DNA of 39,444 bases from Planctomycetota bacterium (GCA_018242565.1 JAFEBR010000747.1:1-39444); one strand, 5' to 3'. Numbered from the stretch's first letter, positions 26,691 to 35,452 are shown. Made by a program: numbers and translations. Notes: generated by a model from the sequence alone, not told the origin.

Positions 26691-27592
26691 CGTACCCACC
26701 CCTTTCGGCGGAGCAGGTCAAACAACACCCAGTCCAGCGAGTCTTGCGAGGAGATCGACAAGAACCGGCCGGAACGCTGTCGACACAGAATCCCCAGTTC
26801 TTCTTCGAGCGCCAGGCGGTGCTCCTGGTACAGGCCCAGCAGGTCACCGGCTGATGTCACGTCGACGGCATGCCCGGATTCACAATCCACGAGCCGAATG
26901 TCACCATTGACGTCCGGGTGAATTTCCGAGGGACCCAGGATCTGGATGGCGAACACTTCCAGGCCGTTGCTGTACAGCCGATTCATGCATTTTTCGAGAT
27001 TGCCGAACGTCAGAAAATCGGACAGCAGCACGGCGATGCCCCGGCCCCGATGCCGGCGGAGCACCGCTTCGACGGCCTGCTCGATCGGAAAATCGCCACC
27101 GCCTTCGACATGTTCCAGAAAATCGAAGAGTCGTTTCCGGCTCACGCGCCCTGAACAGGGAGGCAGAAATACCGGATCTTTGCCCTTGTGATTACAGGAA
27201 AACACGCTGACGCGCTCGAGGTTCAGCAGGCCCATCAAGCCAAATGCGGCGGCCAGTTGGCGGGCGCGCTCGAATTTCCCTTCGAACTGCATCGAAGAGG
27301 AGGCATCGACAATCGAAACCACGTGCAATTCTTCTTCGTGTCGATACAACTTGACGTAAGGGCGCTCGAGTCGGGCGAAAATGTTCCAGTCGACATTGCG
27401 CACGTCATCGCCAGCGACGTAGTCGCGATAGTCGGCGAATTCTGTACTCGTTCCCCCCTTGGAGGAATGGTGCTCGCCCCGGGTGCGGTTTGTCAGCCGT
27501 CGTCGCGGCAACAGTCGCATTTTTTCGAGACGTGCCAGCGTCTCGTTCTCGAGCAGCGTGGTGAATCGAGCCTGAGGATTGAGCAGATTCAT
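26687..27592 (-). CDS. DUF58 family protein
   Basis: Cytoplasmic partner of MoxR-type ATPases, 301 aa. The DUF58 hallmark is plain: TEFADYRDYVAGDDVRNVDW (about 50-69), then NIFARLERPYVKLY. It runs into a VWA-like domain with MIDAS sequence DASSSM (Asp96, Ser98, Ser100). Many DUF58 proteins carry N-terminal membrane helices; this one has none, so it is of the short soluble class. It lies between moxR (112-bp gap upstream) and the BatA-like gene (4-bp overlap). Biochemical function is unknown for the family; metal-dependent protein binding through the VWA fold is likely. Confidence 0.92.
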   Translation of the reverse strand: MNLLNPQARFTTLLENETLARLEKMRLLPRRRLTNRTRGEHHSSKGGTSTEFADYRDYVAGDDVRNVDWNIFARLERPYVKLYRHEEELHVVSIVDASSSMQFEGKFERARQLAAAFGLMGLLNLERVSVFSCNHKGKDPVFLPPCSGRVSRKRLFDFLEHVEGGGDFPIEQAVEAVLRRHRGRGIAVLLSDFLTFGNLEKCMNRLYSNGLEVFAIQILGPSEIHPDVNGDIRLVDCESGHAVDVTSAGDLLGLYQEHRLALEEELGILCRQRSGRFLSISSQDSLDWVLFDLLRRKGWVR

Positions 27593-27704
27593 AAAGGCTG
27601 GTGATCAGACAGGGTGGACGGTTGTAGCGGGTGTGGGGCACCGGGTGAGCATGTTTCAGGCGGTGACCGGCCGTCGCGGGTCGGGCCGGGCCGCAGACGC
27701 GAAT

Positions 27705-28736
27705 TCAGTTCCAGTTGCTGCCACCGTCTTCATTCAGGCTCCGCAGGCATTCCTGAATGAGATCGGGGCCGCGCATGTTCTCGGCCTGGCCGTCATAATT
27801 CAGCAGAATGCGGTGCTGCAAAACTTCGTTGGCGTAATGGCGGATGTCTTCGTAGGCGACATGCGCCCGGCCGTCGGCCAGTGCCCGCACGCGTGCCGCG
27901 CGAATCAGCGCCTGGGCCGCCCGGGGGCTGGCGCCCCAGCGCACATACTGCTTCACCCGCTCGGTGGCGAATTCCGAGGTGGGGTGGGTGGACAGCACCA
28001 GTCGCACGGCGAAGTCACGGATCGGGTCGGCGACCACCACCTTTTCCAGGACGCTGCGCAATTCCATGATCCGGGCGCCGTCGATGATTTTGTCGAGTTC
28101 GGCGCCCTTCTTCAAAATGGTGCGGCTGACGACTTCGTTCATTTCAGCGCGGGACAGAAACGGTACTTCGACCTTGAACATGAAGCGGTCGAGCTGCGCT
28201 TCCGGCAGGGGATACGTGCCCTCCTGTTCGATCGGATTCTGGGTGGCGAGCACGAAGAAGGGCTGTTCCAGGTGGTAAATCGTGCCCCCCGTCGTCACCG
28301 AGCCCTCCTGCATTGTTTCCAGCAGCGCCGATTGTGTTTTCGGGGAGGCGCGGTTGATTTCATCGGCCAGCAGCAACTGAGTGAAGATCGGTCCTTTGCG
28401 GAATTCGAACCGGTAACGCCCCATTTCGTCACTCGACATGATGTTCGTGCCGACGATGTCGGCGGGCATCAGGTCCGGGGTGAATTGAATCCGCCGGAAT
28501 TCCAGGTCGAGGACCCGCGACAGCGCTTTGACCAGTTCGGTTTTGCCGAGTCCCGGCACCCCTTCCAGCAGCACGTTACCGCCACAGAAGATGGCCGTCA
28601 GGGCGGCTTCGACCACCCGTGACTGGCCGACGATCACGCGTCCGACAGCCTCGCGGACGGTGGCAAATTCCTTTTTGAAATGTTCTGCCTCGGCCTGTAA
28701 CAAAGTCGGGTCGACGGTCAAGGGAATGGCGCTCAT
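27705..28736 (-). CDS. MoxR-family AAA+ ATPase
   Basis: Cytoplasmic AAA+ ATPase, 343 aa, the normal MoxR length. Walker A GVPGLGKT (59-66), Walker B LLLADEINRA (121-130), the SPKTQSALLEAMQE-like segment with Thr in this copy, sensor 1 ATQNPIEQEGTYPLPEAQLD (164-183) and arginine finger Arg184 in LDRF. MoxR proteins act as chaperone-like ATPases that mature or activate VWA-containing client complexes; the DUF58, BatA-like and double-VWA proteins encoded alongside are the obvious clients. ATG 28736 is used; no strong Shine-Dalgarno is seen. Confidence 0.96.
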   Translation of the reverse strand: MSAIPLTVDPTLLQAEAEHFKKEFATVREAVGRVIVGQSRVVEAALTAIFCGGNVLLEGVPGLGKTELVKALSRVLDLEFRRIQFTPDLMPADIVGTNIMSSDEMGRYRFEFRKGPIFTQLLLADEINRASPKTQSALLETMQEGSVTTGGTIYHLEQPFFVLATQNPIEQEGTYPLPEAQLDRFMFKVEVPFLSRAEMNEVVSRTILKKGAELDKIIDGARIMELRSVLEKVVVADPIRDFAVRLVLSTHPTSEFATERVKQYVRWGASPRAAQALIRAARVRALADGRAHVAYEDIRHYANEVLQHRILLNYDGQAENMRGPDLIQECLRSLNEDGGSNWN

Positions 28737-28823
28737 GAGGTGCTCGCTGGGAAATTCGGTCGTAAGATTCGAGTGTTCGGGGGTCTATCGGGTCCTGGTC
28801 ATTCGTCGCCGGCCAGCAGATCT

Positions 28824-31800
28824 TCAGGACGAATCCTGCTGCCGCTTGCGTTTCAGATGCAGCAACCTCTCGGTCGTCGTCGTGGGATCGTCTGGCCGGG
28901 GTTGTTGCGGGGAGGGGGGCACATTCGGACCCGGTGTCGGTTTTTGCTCGCCGGAGGGCCGGGATTGTGGTTTCGTCAGTTTGCGCAGGGCCTCGGTGGG
29001 CAACGGGGTGTCGCCCCGGCGGGCTTCAATCTGGCTTCCCACGGCCTGTTTTCGTTCGAGAAGCGCGCCCATGGTGGCCGTTGAAACGGCTTTTCCGGGG
29101 CCCATTCCGAGCCACGATTTGATCATGCCGAAATCGATCTGCACCCGACGAATGGCGACATCCAGGGGAATCAGGCAGGCCAGCAGCACGAGGATCCAGT
29201 CGAAGATCGGCTTCGAACTGCGTTTGGGTTGACGATCGGTGTTGAAGATTTCGTCGGCTGTCGAATCGGCCGACAATTCGATGCCGCCGGTTCCCTTTTC
29301 AATATCGCGCAGGATCAACGGGTTCGAGCGGAAGCGCAGATATTCGGGTGAATAGGGAATGATGATGCCGCCAAAGGCCCGCTCATCTTTTCGCTCTTCT
29401 CCCGCTGCCGCGGCGACGATGTGGTACCGCCCCTTCCCCCATAAGGGGATCGAGGCCTGATACCGGCGCGGGCCGACTTGCTTCAATGGCAAGCGTTCGG
29501 AACGATCATGCGGCCCGGAAACACGGGCTTCGATCTCCAGGAAGGAGTCCTGTTCAGAGAAGTCTTCGACCACCACGACCCCTTCGTTTCCGGATGTGTA
29601 AGTCCACATCCGCAATTTGCCCGCTTTCTGCACCCGGGAAATCTCGGTGAAAAGCTGGTGGACGAAAGCCGAGTATTTGTCCCAGCCGATCCATTCGCCG
29701 CCCCAGTTGGGCGAGAGATCGGACGTGAAAGCGGCGGTCTTCCCTAACCCGTAACGTGTGATCGCGAGGATCGGATCAATATCGCCATCTTCTTCGGTCT
29801 GGTCTTCGGGGACCTGCAGCATCGTTTCGGCCGGCCGGCCTTTGGCCGTTGTAATCACATATCCCGTCAGCGGTGGCAGGCCTTCAATTCCCTTGAGGAC
29901 GCCGGGTTCTCCCACGACGTTGGGAGTGATGGTCTTATTTTGAATCATGCTGCGCTTCAGCGTTTTCGATTCTTTGATGAAAATCGAAGGCAACTGATTG
30001 GGATCTGACGGGAAGTAGTAGCGACCACCCGTCGCTTCGGACACGCGTCGCATCAGGCCGATTTCATTGCCGCCGTGGGGGAAGATGGCCACGGTCGACA
30101 CACTGATTTTGTTGTCGATGTATTCCTGGATCAGCGTGGGGGGCGGAGGCAGCGGGTCGCCATCGGAAATGATGATCATGTGCTTGGTGGCTGCGTCGCT
30201 CTTCTTCAGACCGGCCAGGCCTTTCTGCATGGTGCCGGTGAAGGTGGGCATATCGCCCGGTTCCGCGGCCTGAATCTTGACAGCAATCTTGTCGTATTCG
30301 GCGGCCGGGGTCAGTTCGACGGTCCATTTTTCAGTGCCGTTCTCGAAGCAGATCACCCCCACTTCATCCTGGGCACCCAGCACCTTGACGGCCTGTTTGG
30401 TGATGCGCTTGGCCCAGGTGTTCCCCTCGGCGAATTCGCAGGTGTGCAGAATGATGACGAGTGCGCCTTTGGGGAGCACCTTCTTCTGGCTGATGTCCAT
30501 CGTGACCGGCAGGGCTTCTTCCACGACCGTCCGGTGGTAGCCCCCTGGTCCGAAGCTGTTCGCGCCACCCACCATGATGAAGCCGCAACCGAAGTTGAAC
30601 ACGGCGTCACGCATGGCGTTCAGTTGAATCTGGTCGAAGGCATCAGCCGGCGCATTCACAAACGCGATGCAGTCGTAAGGCAGCAGCGAGGCCGAATCGC
30701 GCGGGAATTCATAGGCATTGCGAACTTCGACGGCGTGCTTGGTCTCTTTGAGCGCCTGGGCGATGGACTTCCAGTCGCGATCATCGCCCGACGGATCGGT
30801 CACCAGCAGAACTTTTCCTTCGCCTTCGAGGAACAGCGAATTCACCACGCGATTGTTTTTGTCGATGCTGTCTTTATCGCGGGGGACTTCGATGCGCGCC
30901 GTGTATTCATAGTAGCCGGCCGAACGGAGTTGCAGCGGAAACGCGTAGCGGTTTTTGCCCGCCTGAAACTTGACCGGTTCCTCGGCGATCTTTTCGCCGT
31001 TCTCTTCGATCACGAGTTTCCCTTCCCCGGCACTCAGCGATGACAGCACAATGCCGGCTTCGTAACTCTCGCCGATTTTGACGAACTGGGGCAGTTCCAG
31101 GCGTTCCAGCCAGACTTCTTCATTGATGTTGAATTGAATGGGCAGGACATCGACCGAAATGCCACGGGCTTTCAGGTCACCCAGGATTTTGGACAAGTCC
31201 CCTTCGGTCTGCATGCCGTCGCTGATGAGGACGATCCGGCCCTGGTTGTCTTCCGGCAGCATGGCGGCCGAGAGGGCCAGGGCCTGCGAAATGTTGGTGG
31301 CTTCTTTATCGATCAAGGAGTAGATCGGCAGGTTATTGTCTTCCAGCGGGATGCGCCGGTCGGCTTTGAACTCGACCGCGGCATTCTTCCCGAAGATGAC
31401 CAGCCCGACCTGATCGTTTTCGGGCTTTTTCGACGCGGTCTTGGCCAGGAATTCGAGTGCCTTGCCGGTCGAACCTTCGCTGATCGAATCCGAGACGTCG
31501 ATCGCGTAAATGACCGACAGATCTTCGCTGGTCCGGACGGCACGCGGCTCGGCCAGCAGGGCCACAAACAGCCCGGCCAGAATCAGTCGCAGTTCGAGTG
31601 CGATCAGCGAACGCGTGAAACCCAGGCCGGCATAACCCGCCAGATGCATCCACCAGATCCAGACGGTGAAGACCATCAGCCCGAAGGCGGCAGGCCGGGC
31701 GAAGAGTAAAACGTGACTCGATTCGAGATAAATGCACACTCCCAGAAACAGTGTCAAAAAGACACCCAGGGGGAGCGCGTCGGTCCACGTCAGCCGCTGT

Positions 31801-31847
31801 TTCGGCGGCGGGAACAGAGATTTCAGAATTCGTTGAGCGAGATTCAC
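28824..31847 (-). CDS. Large membrane protein with two VWA-like domains and an amidotransferase-like domain
   Basis: Membrane protein of 1007 aa. It has two or three N-terminal membrane segments (within about 25-105), a first VWA domain with intact MIDAS (AIDVSDSIS), and a segment (KVLLVTDPSGDDRDW through FIMVGGANSFGPGGYH) with the class-I amidotransferase-like fold seen in related planctomycete proteins. A second VWA-like domain starts at ALVIILHTCEF, where the usual DxSxS is lost, but retains IIISDGDPLP. A C-terminal membrane segment (IFDWILVLLACLIPLDVAI) precedes a basic, Pro-rich cytoplasmic tail of about 110 residues. The start is GTG 31847, supported by AGGGA 9 bp upstream (31857-31861). 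It lies directly upstream of moxR, so it is a probable MoxR client; its actual role is unknown. Confidence 0.85.
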   Translation of the reverse strand: MNLAQRILKSLFPPPKQRLTWTDALPLGVFLTLFLGVCIYLESSHVLLFARPAAFGLMVFTVWIWWMHLAGYAGLGFTRSLIALELRLILAGLFVALLAEPRAVRTSEDLSVIYAIDVSDSISEGSTGKALEFLAKTASKKPENDQVGLVIFGKNAAVEFKADRRIPLEDNNLPIYSLIDKEATNISQALALSAAMLPEDNQGRIVLISDGMQTEGDLSKILGDLKARGISVDVLPIQFNINEEVWLERLELPQFVKIGESYEAGIVLSSLSAGEGKLVIEENGEKIAEEPVKFQAGKNRYAFPLQLRSAGYYEYTARIEVPRDKDSIDKNNRVVNSLFLEGEGKVLLVTDPSGDDRDWKSIAQALKETKHAVEVRNAYEFPRDSASLLPYDCIAFVNAPADAFDQIQLNAMRDAVFNFGCGFIMVGGANSFGPGGYHRTVVEEALPVTMDISQKKVLPKGALVIILHTCEFAEGNTWAKRITKQAVKVLGAQDEVGVICFENGTEKWTVELTPAAEYDKIAVKIQAAEPGDMPTFTGTMQKGLAGLKKSDAATKHMIIISDGDPLPPPPTLIQEYIDNKISVSTVAIFPHGGNEIGLMRRVSEATGGRYYFPSDPNQLPSIFIKESKTLKRSMIQNKTITPNVVGEPGVLKGIEGLPPLTGYVITTAKGRPAETMLQVPEDQTEEDGDIDPILAITRYGLGKTAAFTSDLSPNWGGEWIGWDKYSAFVHQLFTEISRVQKAGKLRMWTYTSGNEGVVVVEDFSEQDSFLEIEARVSGPHDRSERLPLKQVGPRRYQASIPLWGKGRYHIVAAAAGEERKDERAFGGIIIPYSPEYLRFRSNPLILRDIEKGTGGIELSADSTADEIFNTDRQPKRSSKPIFDWILVLLACLIPLDVAIRRVQIDFGMIKSWLGMGPGKAVSTATMGALLERKQAVGSQIEARRGDTPLPTEALRKLTKPQSRPSGEQKPTPGPNVPPSPQQPRPDDPTTTTERLLHLKRKRQQDSS

Positions 31848-31869
31848 CGGCTAATTTCCCTGGGATCGA

Positions 31870-33708
31870 CTAAAACTCAACCGCCACCACTCGGCGGTTG
31901 CCGGTGTCTGCGACAAATACAACCGACTTGCCATCATGCGCGATACCCCACGGGGTAAAAAACTGGTCCGCATGGCTTCCGGTCGATCCATGTCGACCGA
32001 GTAATCGTCCGTGAATGTCGAATTTCGAGATCCGCCCTCCCGAATATTCCGCGACGAACAACTCCTTCTGGGAGTTGGCCACAATATCATACGGATAACT
32101 GAGCGCACTGGCAGCATCCCCTTCCGCCAGAACTTCCAGGAATTCGCCGGTTTCGGCAAAAACTTGAATGCGACTGTTGAAGGCATCGACGACATAGAGT
32201 TTGTGGTCGAGCCAGACCATGCCGCTGGGACGCTGAAACTGCCCTGGTCCGGTGCCGACGCTGCCGATCTGCAGCAGAAAGTTGCCGTCTTTGTCGAATT
32301 TCTGAATCCGGTCGTTTTCACCATATTCGCCGACGTAGTAGTTGCCTTCCGGATCTTCGACGATGGCCACAGGGTAGATGAACTCGCCCGGTCCGTGCCC
32401 CAGGCTGCCGTGCATCGACAGCACGGTCCCCTGGTCGTCGAAGAAGATCACGCGATGATAATGCGTGTCGGCGACCCCGAGTCGGCCGCTCTGAAACTGA
32501 AAGATCTTCTCGGGTTTGCCAACGGAATAGTCGGGCATCCACCACTGACGCAGGAGCTTGCCGTTCAGATCGTAGACCAGGACCCGACCGGCGTTGTCGA
32601 TGACAAACAACTCTTCGTGCAATCCGACATGAATGGCCCGGGGTGCGGGAATTTTCGCACCTTCCGCCGGGAGCATCCAGTTCTGAGTATGGCGCACGGA
32701 AAGTTTGGGCTCGGCGGAGGCCTGTGAGCAGCCACTCACAAAACATGCGAGCAGCACAAGGGCGAGCACATGCAAGATGACCCGTTGCCCTGCCTGCAGC
32801 AGGCTGGAGGTCGGACGGTGATACACGCGGCGACACTCTCCTGAGCGTTCGTCGCGGATTTCCAATTCGCCGATCGAACCCGCAAAGGTCGAGGTCTGCA
32901 CGACCAGCGGGCTGTTCGGGGCCGGTTCGGCGTCGAGTTCTTCGGGGCGATAGCAGCGCCGGGTACTGGGGCCGCCAGTCATCCAGCGCGCCTGTTCGTC
33001 GGCTTCAACCCAATTGGCCGGCCCCAGGGCCCACGCCAGGTCGGCCGTGGGGGGATTATAGTAAAGTTCTGGCACACTTCCGGAATACACGGCACGTCCT
33101 TCGGCCAGGCAAATCACCTGTTCCGCCTCTCGCAGTACCACCTCAGGTGAATGTGTCGAAAAAACCAGAGACGTGCTCGACGGTTCCCCCACCAGGGTTC
33201 GCAGGCGATCCCAATATCTTCGCGAAGCCGCCGGATCCACGTGGACCAGCGGTTCATCCAGTACCAGAATCTGGGCTCCACTGGCGATGGCGCGCGCCAC
33301 CGCCAGGCGCGTACATTCTCCCTGGGAAAGTTGATCGGGATAGGCCCCGAATTTGTCTGCAAAATCAAAGGCCGCCAATAATTCTGCGACCCGGCGGTCG
33401 GCCAGGTGGTTTTCGGGAATTACCGTCTGCAGGTGTTGCGCGACAGTCAGATGGGGCCACAAGCCGTTGCCTGGAGGGCTCCAGAAGACCGGCAGGCGTT
33501 GGGGGTCGCTGCTCGGACTGGGACTCAGAGTGCCCGCATCGGGTTGCTCAAAACCCGCCAGCAGATTCAGCAACGATGTTTTACCGGCCCCAGAATGGCC
33601 GAGGACCGCCGTCCGTCCGGGTTTGATCTCTAATGAAACGGCTGCCAGTCGCGGACGCAGATTGCCGCGCAGAGTCACCTGATCCAGTTTCCAGAGCGGT
33701 GCCGTCAT
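31870..33708 (-). CDS. ABC ATPase fused in frame to a six-bladed NHL propeller with lipoprotein-type anchor
   Basis: A single open frame of 612 aa. Residues 1-215 are an ABC ATPase of the Fe3+/thiamine/molybdate importer class: Walker A GHSGAGKT (37-44), signature LSQGE (127-131), Walker B ILVLDEP (147-153), H-loop His186. The Q-loop region reads PVFWSPPG, with Trp76 where Gln is expected. A TOBE-like domain (about 250-312) ends in LQAGQRVILHVL. This runs directly into a hydrophobic stretch (309-325) ending in a lipobox, VSGC, with Cys327. Six NHL blades follow to the C-terminus (for example FVIDNAGRVLVYD, YYVGEYGENDRIQKFD, FVADTGNRRVVAVEF). Read as one protein, the ATPase is cytoplasmic and the propeller outside. 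Alternatively a separate lipoprotein of 318 aa starts at GTG 32826. ATG 33708 overlaps the permease stop (ATGA). Confidence 0.85.
   Translation of the reverse strand: MTAPLWKLDQVTLRGNLRPRLAAVSLEIKPGRTAVLGHSGAGKTSLLNLLAGFEQPDAGTLSPSPSSDPQRLPVFWSPPGNGLWPHLTVAQHLQTVIPENHLADRRVAELLAAFDFADKFGAYPDQLSQGECTRLAVARAIASGAQILVLDEPLVHVDPAASRRYWDRLRTLVGEPSSTSLVFSTHSPEVVLREAEQVICLAEGRAVYSGSVPELYYNPPTADLAWALGPANWVEADEQARWMTGGPSTRRCYRPEELDAEPAPNSPLVVQTSTFAGSIGELEIRDERSGECRRVYHRPTSSLLQAGQRVILHVLALVLLACFVSGCSQASAEPKLSVRHTQNWMLPAEGAKIPAPRAIHVGLHEELFVIDNAGRVLVYDLNGKLLRQWWMPDYSVGKPEKIFQFQSGRLGVADTHYHRVIFFDDQGTVLSMHGSLGHGPGEFIYPVAIVEDPEGNYYVGEYGENDRIQKFDKDGNFLLQIGSVGTGPGQFQRPSGMVWLDHKLYVVDAFNSRIQVFAETGEFLEVLAEGDAASALSYPYDIVANSQKELFVAEYSGGRISKFDIHGRLLGRHGSTGSHADQFFTPWGIAHDGKSVVFVADTGNRRVVAVEF
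32824..32842 (-). promoter_or_regulatory. Internal Shine-Dalgarno and GTG inside the ATPase-NHL gene
   Basis: Minus-strand AGGAGAG (32836-32842) is followed after 9 bases by an in-frame GTG (32824-32826, codon 295 of the fusion). Initiation here would give a protein starting VYHRPTSSLLQAGQRV, with a hydrophobic core and lipobox VSGC at residue 33, a normal lipoprotein signal peptide, leading into the NHL propeller. This Shine-Dalgarno is better than those of most genes in the window. Whether it is used is unknown. Confidence 0.5.
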
Positions 33709-35306
33709 CGCCAGAGCCAAACCGAGAGGAATCGTCGAGACCAGCCTGCGACCGCGAAGATCCCGAGCGGGATGAGGACGGTCAGCAGAACCAGCGCAGA
33801 GAGAGTTGCGTTCTTGCCGAAGTGCATTTGATTGTAGAGCATCACGGGGGCCGAGACTATCGTGACCGGCGCCAACAACGAGGCTGTGGTCAGGTCAAAA
33901 AAGGCCCAGTACGCCAGGACGACGACACCCCAGAATTCCCTCCGCCAGCGCAGTTTCCAGAGGAGTTCACCCGCGGCCCCCCGCACCCTGGGCGCGGGGG
34001 CAACCGACAGCAGGCGCGCCAGGTGGCTGCCTTGTGTGGGAGTCGAGTTTTGCAGCAGGGCACGTAACAGGAAGCCACGCGGCAGCAACCACAGCACGAG
34101 GCCCAGCAGCAGTGAGACGGGTGTTTTATAAATCAGCCGCAGTCCAGGCTCCTGCAACAGGCGAATCAATGCCAGTCCGGTCACCAAAGGTCCGATCAGC
34201 CCCGGGCCAGAGCACAGACACAGGCTGATCGTGCCCCAGCGCGTGCTTTGGGCGCGGCGCCATAAGATCGCCACGGCGAAGGTCGTCAACCCGGCCGCCG
34301 TCAGGGAGTAAACCAGCCCCGCTCCGATTTCCGAGAGTAGCGTGCGGAATTGCGAGGGGCTTTGCACGACTCGCCACAAACCATTCCAGGTGTCGCGCCC
34401 GACGTGTAATGCCGGCAGGCCGATCAGGAAGAGCAGTCCGAGACCAATGGCCAGCCAGGAAACGAGGCTGGTGTACCAGTGCCGGGGCGCTGGCTCGCAG
34501 GCGTTGGTTGTTGCCGAGGCTCGCTGCCGAAAGGCCCAGATCATTAATGGCAAAAGCACCGTGGCCTGACAGAGCACAGGCAGAAGTGTTTTCCGTAATG
34601 ACTCAGTGAGCGCCAGGCCACCCACTTGAGCATCGAACAGCCAGACGGTCCAGGCGGGGCGGCCCAGCAATGAAGCCAGTTCAAATTCCTGAAACGTCAC
34701 TAGTGTCATGAGTGCCCAGGCGGGCCACCGTGCTCCCTGCCGTTCCAGCCAGAATTGCAGAGACGCGCGCCACCGGTTGTATCGCGGGTTCCCGGTCTGT
34801 TCCCGTGTGCTGGTGTCGCGAGGGCTCAATTCGGCAGGACCTGCCTGATCGCCCGCCGTGCGAACGGGAGTGTGCATGATTCGGGCCGTCGGGGACGTCG
34901 CTTGTTGCCAGCAATACCAGGCAGCGCGAGAAACTCTGGGCGGAGGGGCGAAGTAGAGTGCCAGCGTTCCCACGGGGATCGCCCGAAACAGCAACAGCAG
35001 GTCGAGGAGCACCTCATCGACCAGGGCATCGCGCCCCAGGATGGCGAGTGGTTGCCGGGTGCCCGTTCCCGCCGCCGACGGCCAGAGCCCCATGCCGGTC
35101 AGCCGGGCTGCAAAGCCCGACCAGGCGTAGCCCGTCCACAACTCGGGGCACAAGAACGGCAGGAAGACGAGCCACCAGGCCCAGGCACGACGGCGGTCGG
35201 AGAGACTTCGCAGCCAATTGGTCTGAACTCGGCACAGGGGCCAGGCGACGAGACCCACGACCAGGCTGCGTGCGAGACTGTAAACGCAGGCCTCTGTCAT
35301 CGTCAT
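33705..35306 (-). CDS. ABC transporter permease, binding-protein-dependent type (FbpB/ThiP-like)
   Basis: Integral membrane protein of 533 aa with about ten to twelve hydrophobic segments, the size of double-length FbpB/ThiP/AfuB-type permeases. The second half has an EAA-like cytoplasmic loop (GAAGELLWKLRWRREFWG) followed by a hydrophobic stretch reaching APVTIVSAPVMLYNQMHFG, as in iron(III)/thiamine permeases; the first-half loop (NRWRASLQFWLERQGARW) is degenerate. A hydrophilic, low-complexity insert of about 50 residues (around 145-195) is probably cytoplasmic. ATG 35306 begins MTMTEA. The gene overlaps the ATPase-NHL gene (ATGA), so the two form a transporter pair. No binding-protein gene lies nearby, so substrate and even direction of transport are uncertain. 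Confidence 0.75.
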   Translation of the reverse strand: MTMTEACVYSLARSLVVGLVAWPLCRVQTNWLRSLSDRRRAWAWWLVFLPFLCPELWTGYAWSGFAARLTGMGLWPSAAGTGTRQPLAILGRDALVDEVLLDLLLLFRAIPVGTLALYFAPPPRVSRAAWYCWQQATSPTARIMHTPVRTAGDQAGPAELSPRDTSTREQTGNPRYNRWRASLQFWLERQGARWPAWALMTLVTFQEFELASLLGRPAWTVWLFDAQVGGLALTESLRKTLLPVLCQATVLLPLMIWAFRQRASATTNACEPAPRHWYTSLVSWLAIGLGLLFLIGLPALHVGRDTWNGLWRVVQSPSQFRTLLSEIGAGLVYSLTAAGLTTFAVAILWRRAQSTRWGTISLCLCSGPGLIGPLVTGLALIRLLQEPGLRLIYKTPVSLLLGLVLWLLPRGFLLRALLQNSTPTQGSHLARLLSVAPAPRVRGAAGELLWKLRWRREFWGVVVLAYWAFFDLTTASLLAPVTIVSAPVMLYNQMHFGKNATLSALVLLTVLIPLGIFAVAGWSRRFLSVWLWR

Positions 35307-35452
35307 CGGGGAGGCTCCTGCGAATGACCGGTCAGCCCGCGAGCGACAGGCACGACTTGCATGGGGATGCCACCCATCAGCCCGCGCCCTGGGCGATGTG
35401 ATTATTCGCCGGGACGTGAGTCGTCTGCCACGATCTGGTGGATCGACCGCCC

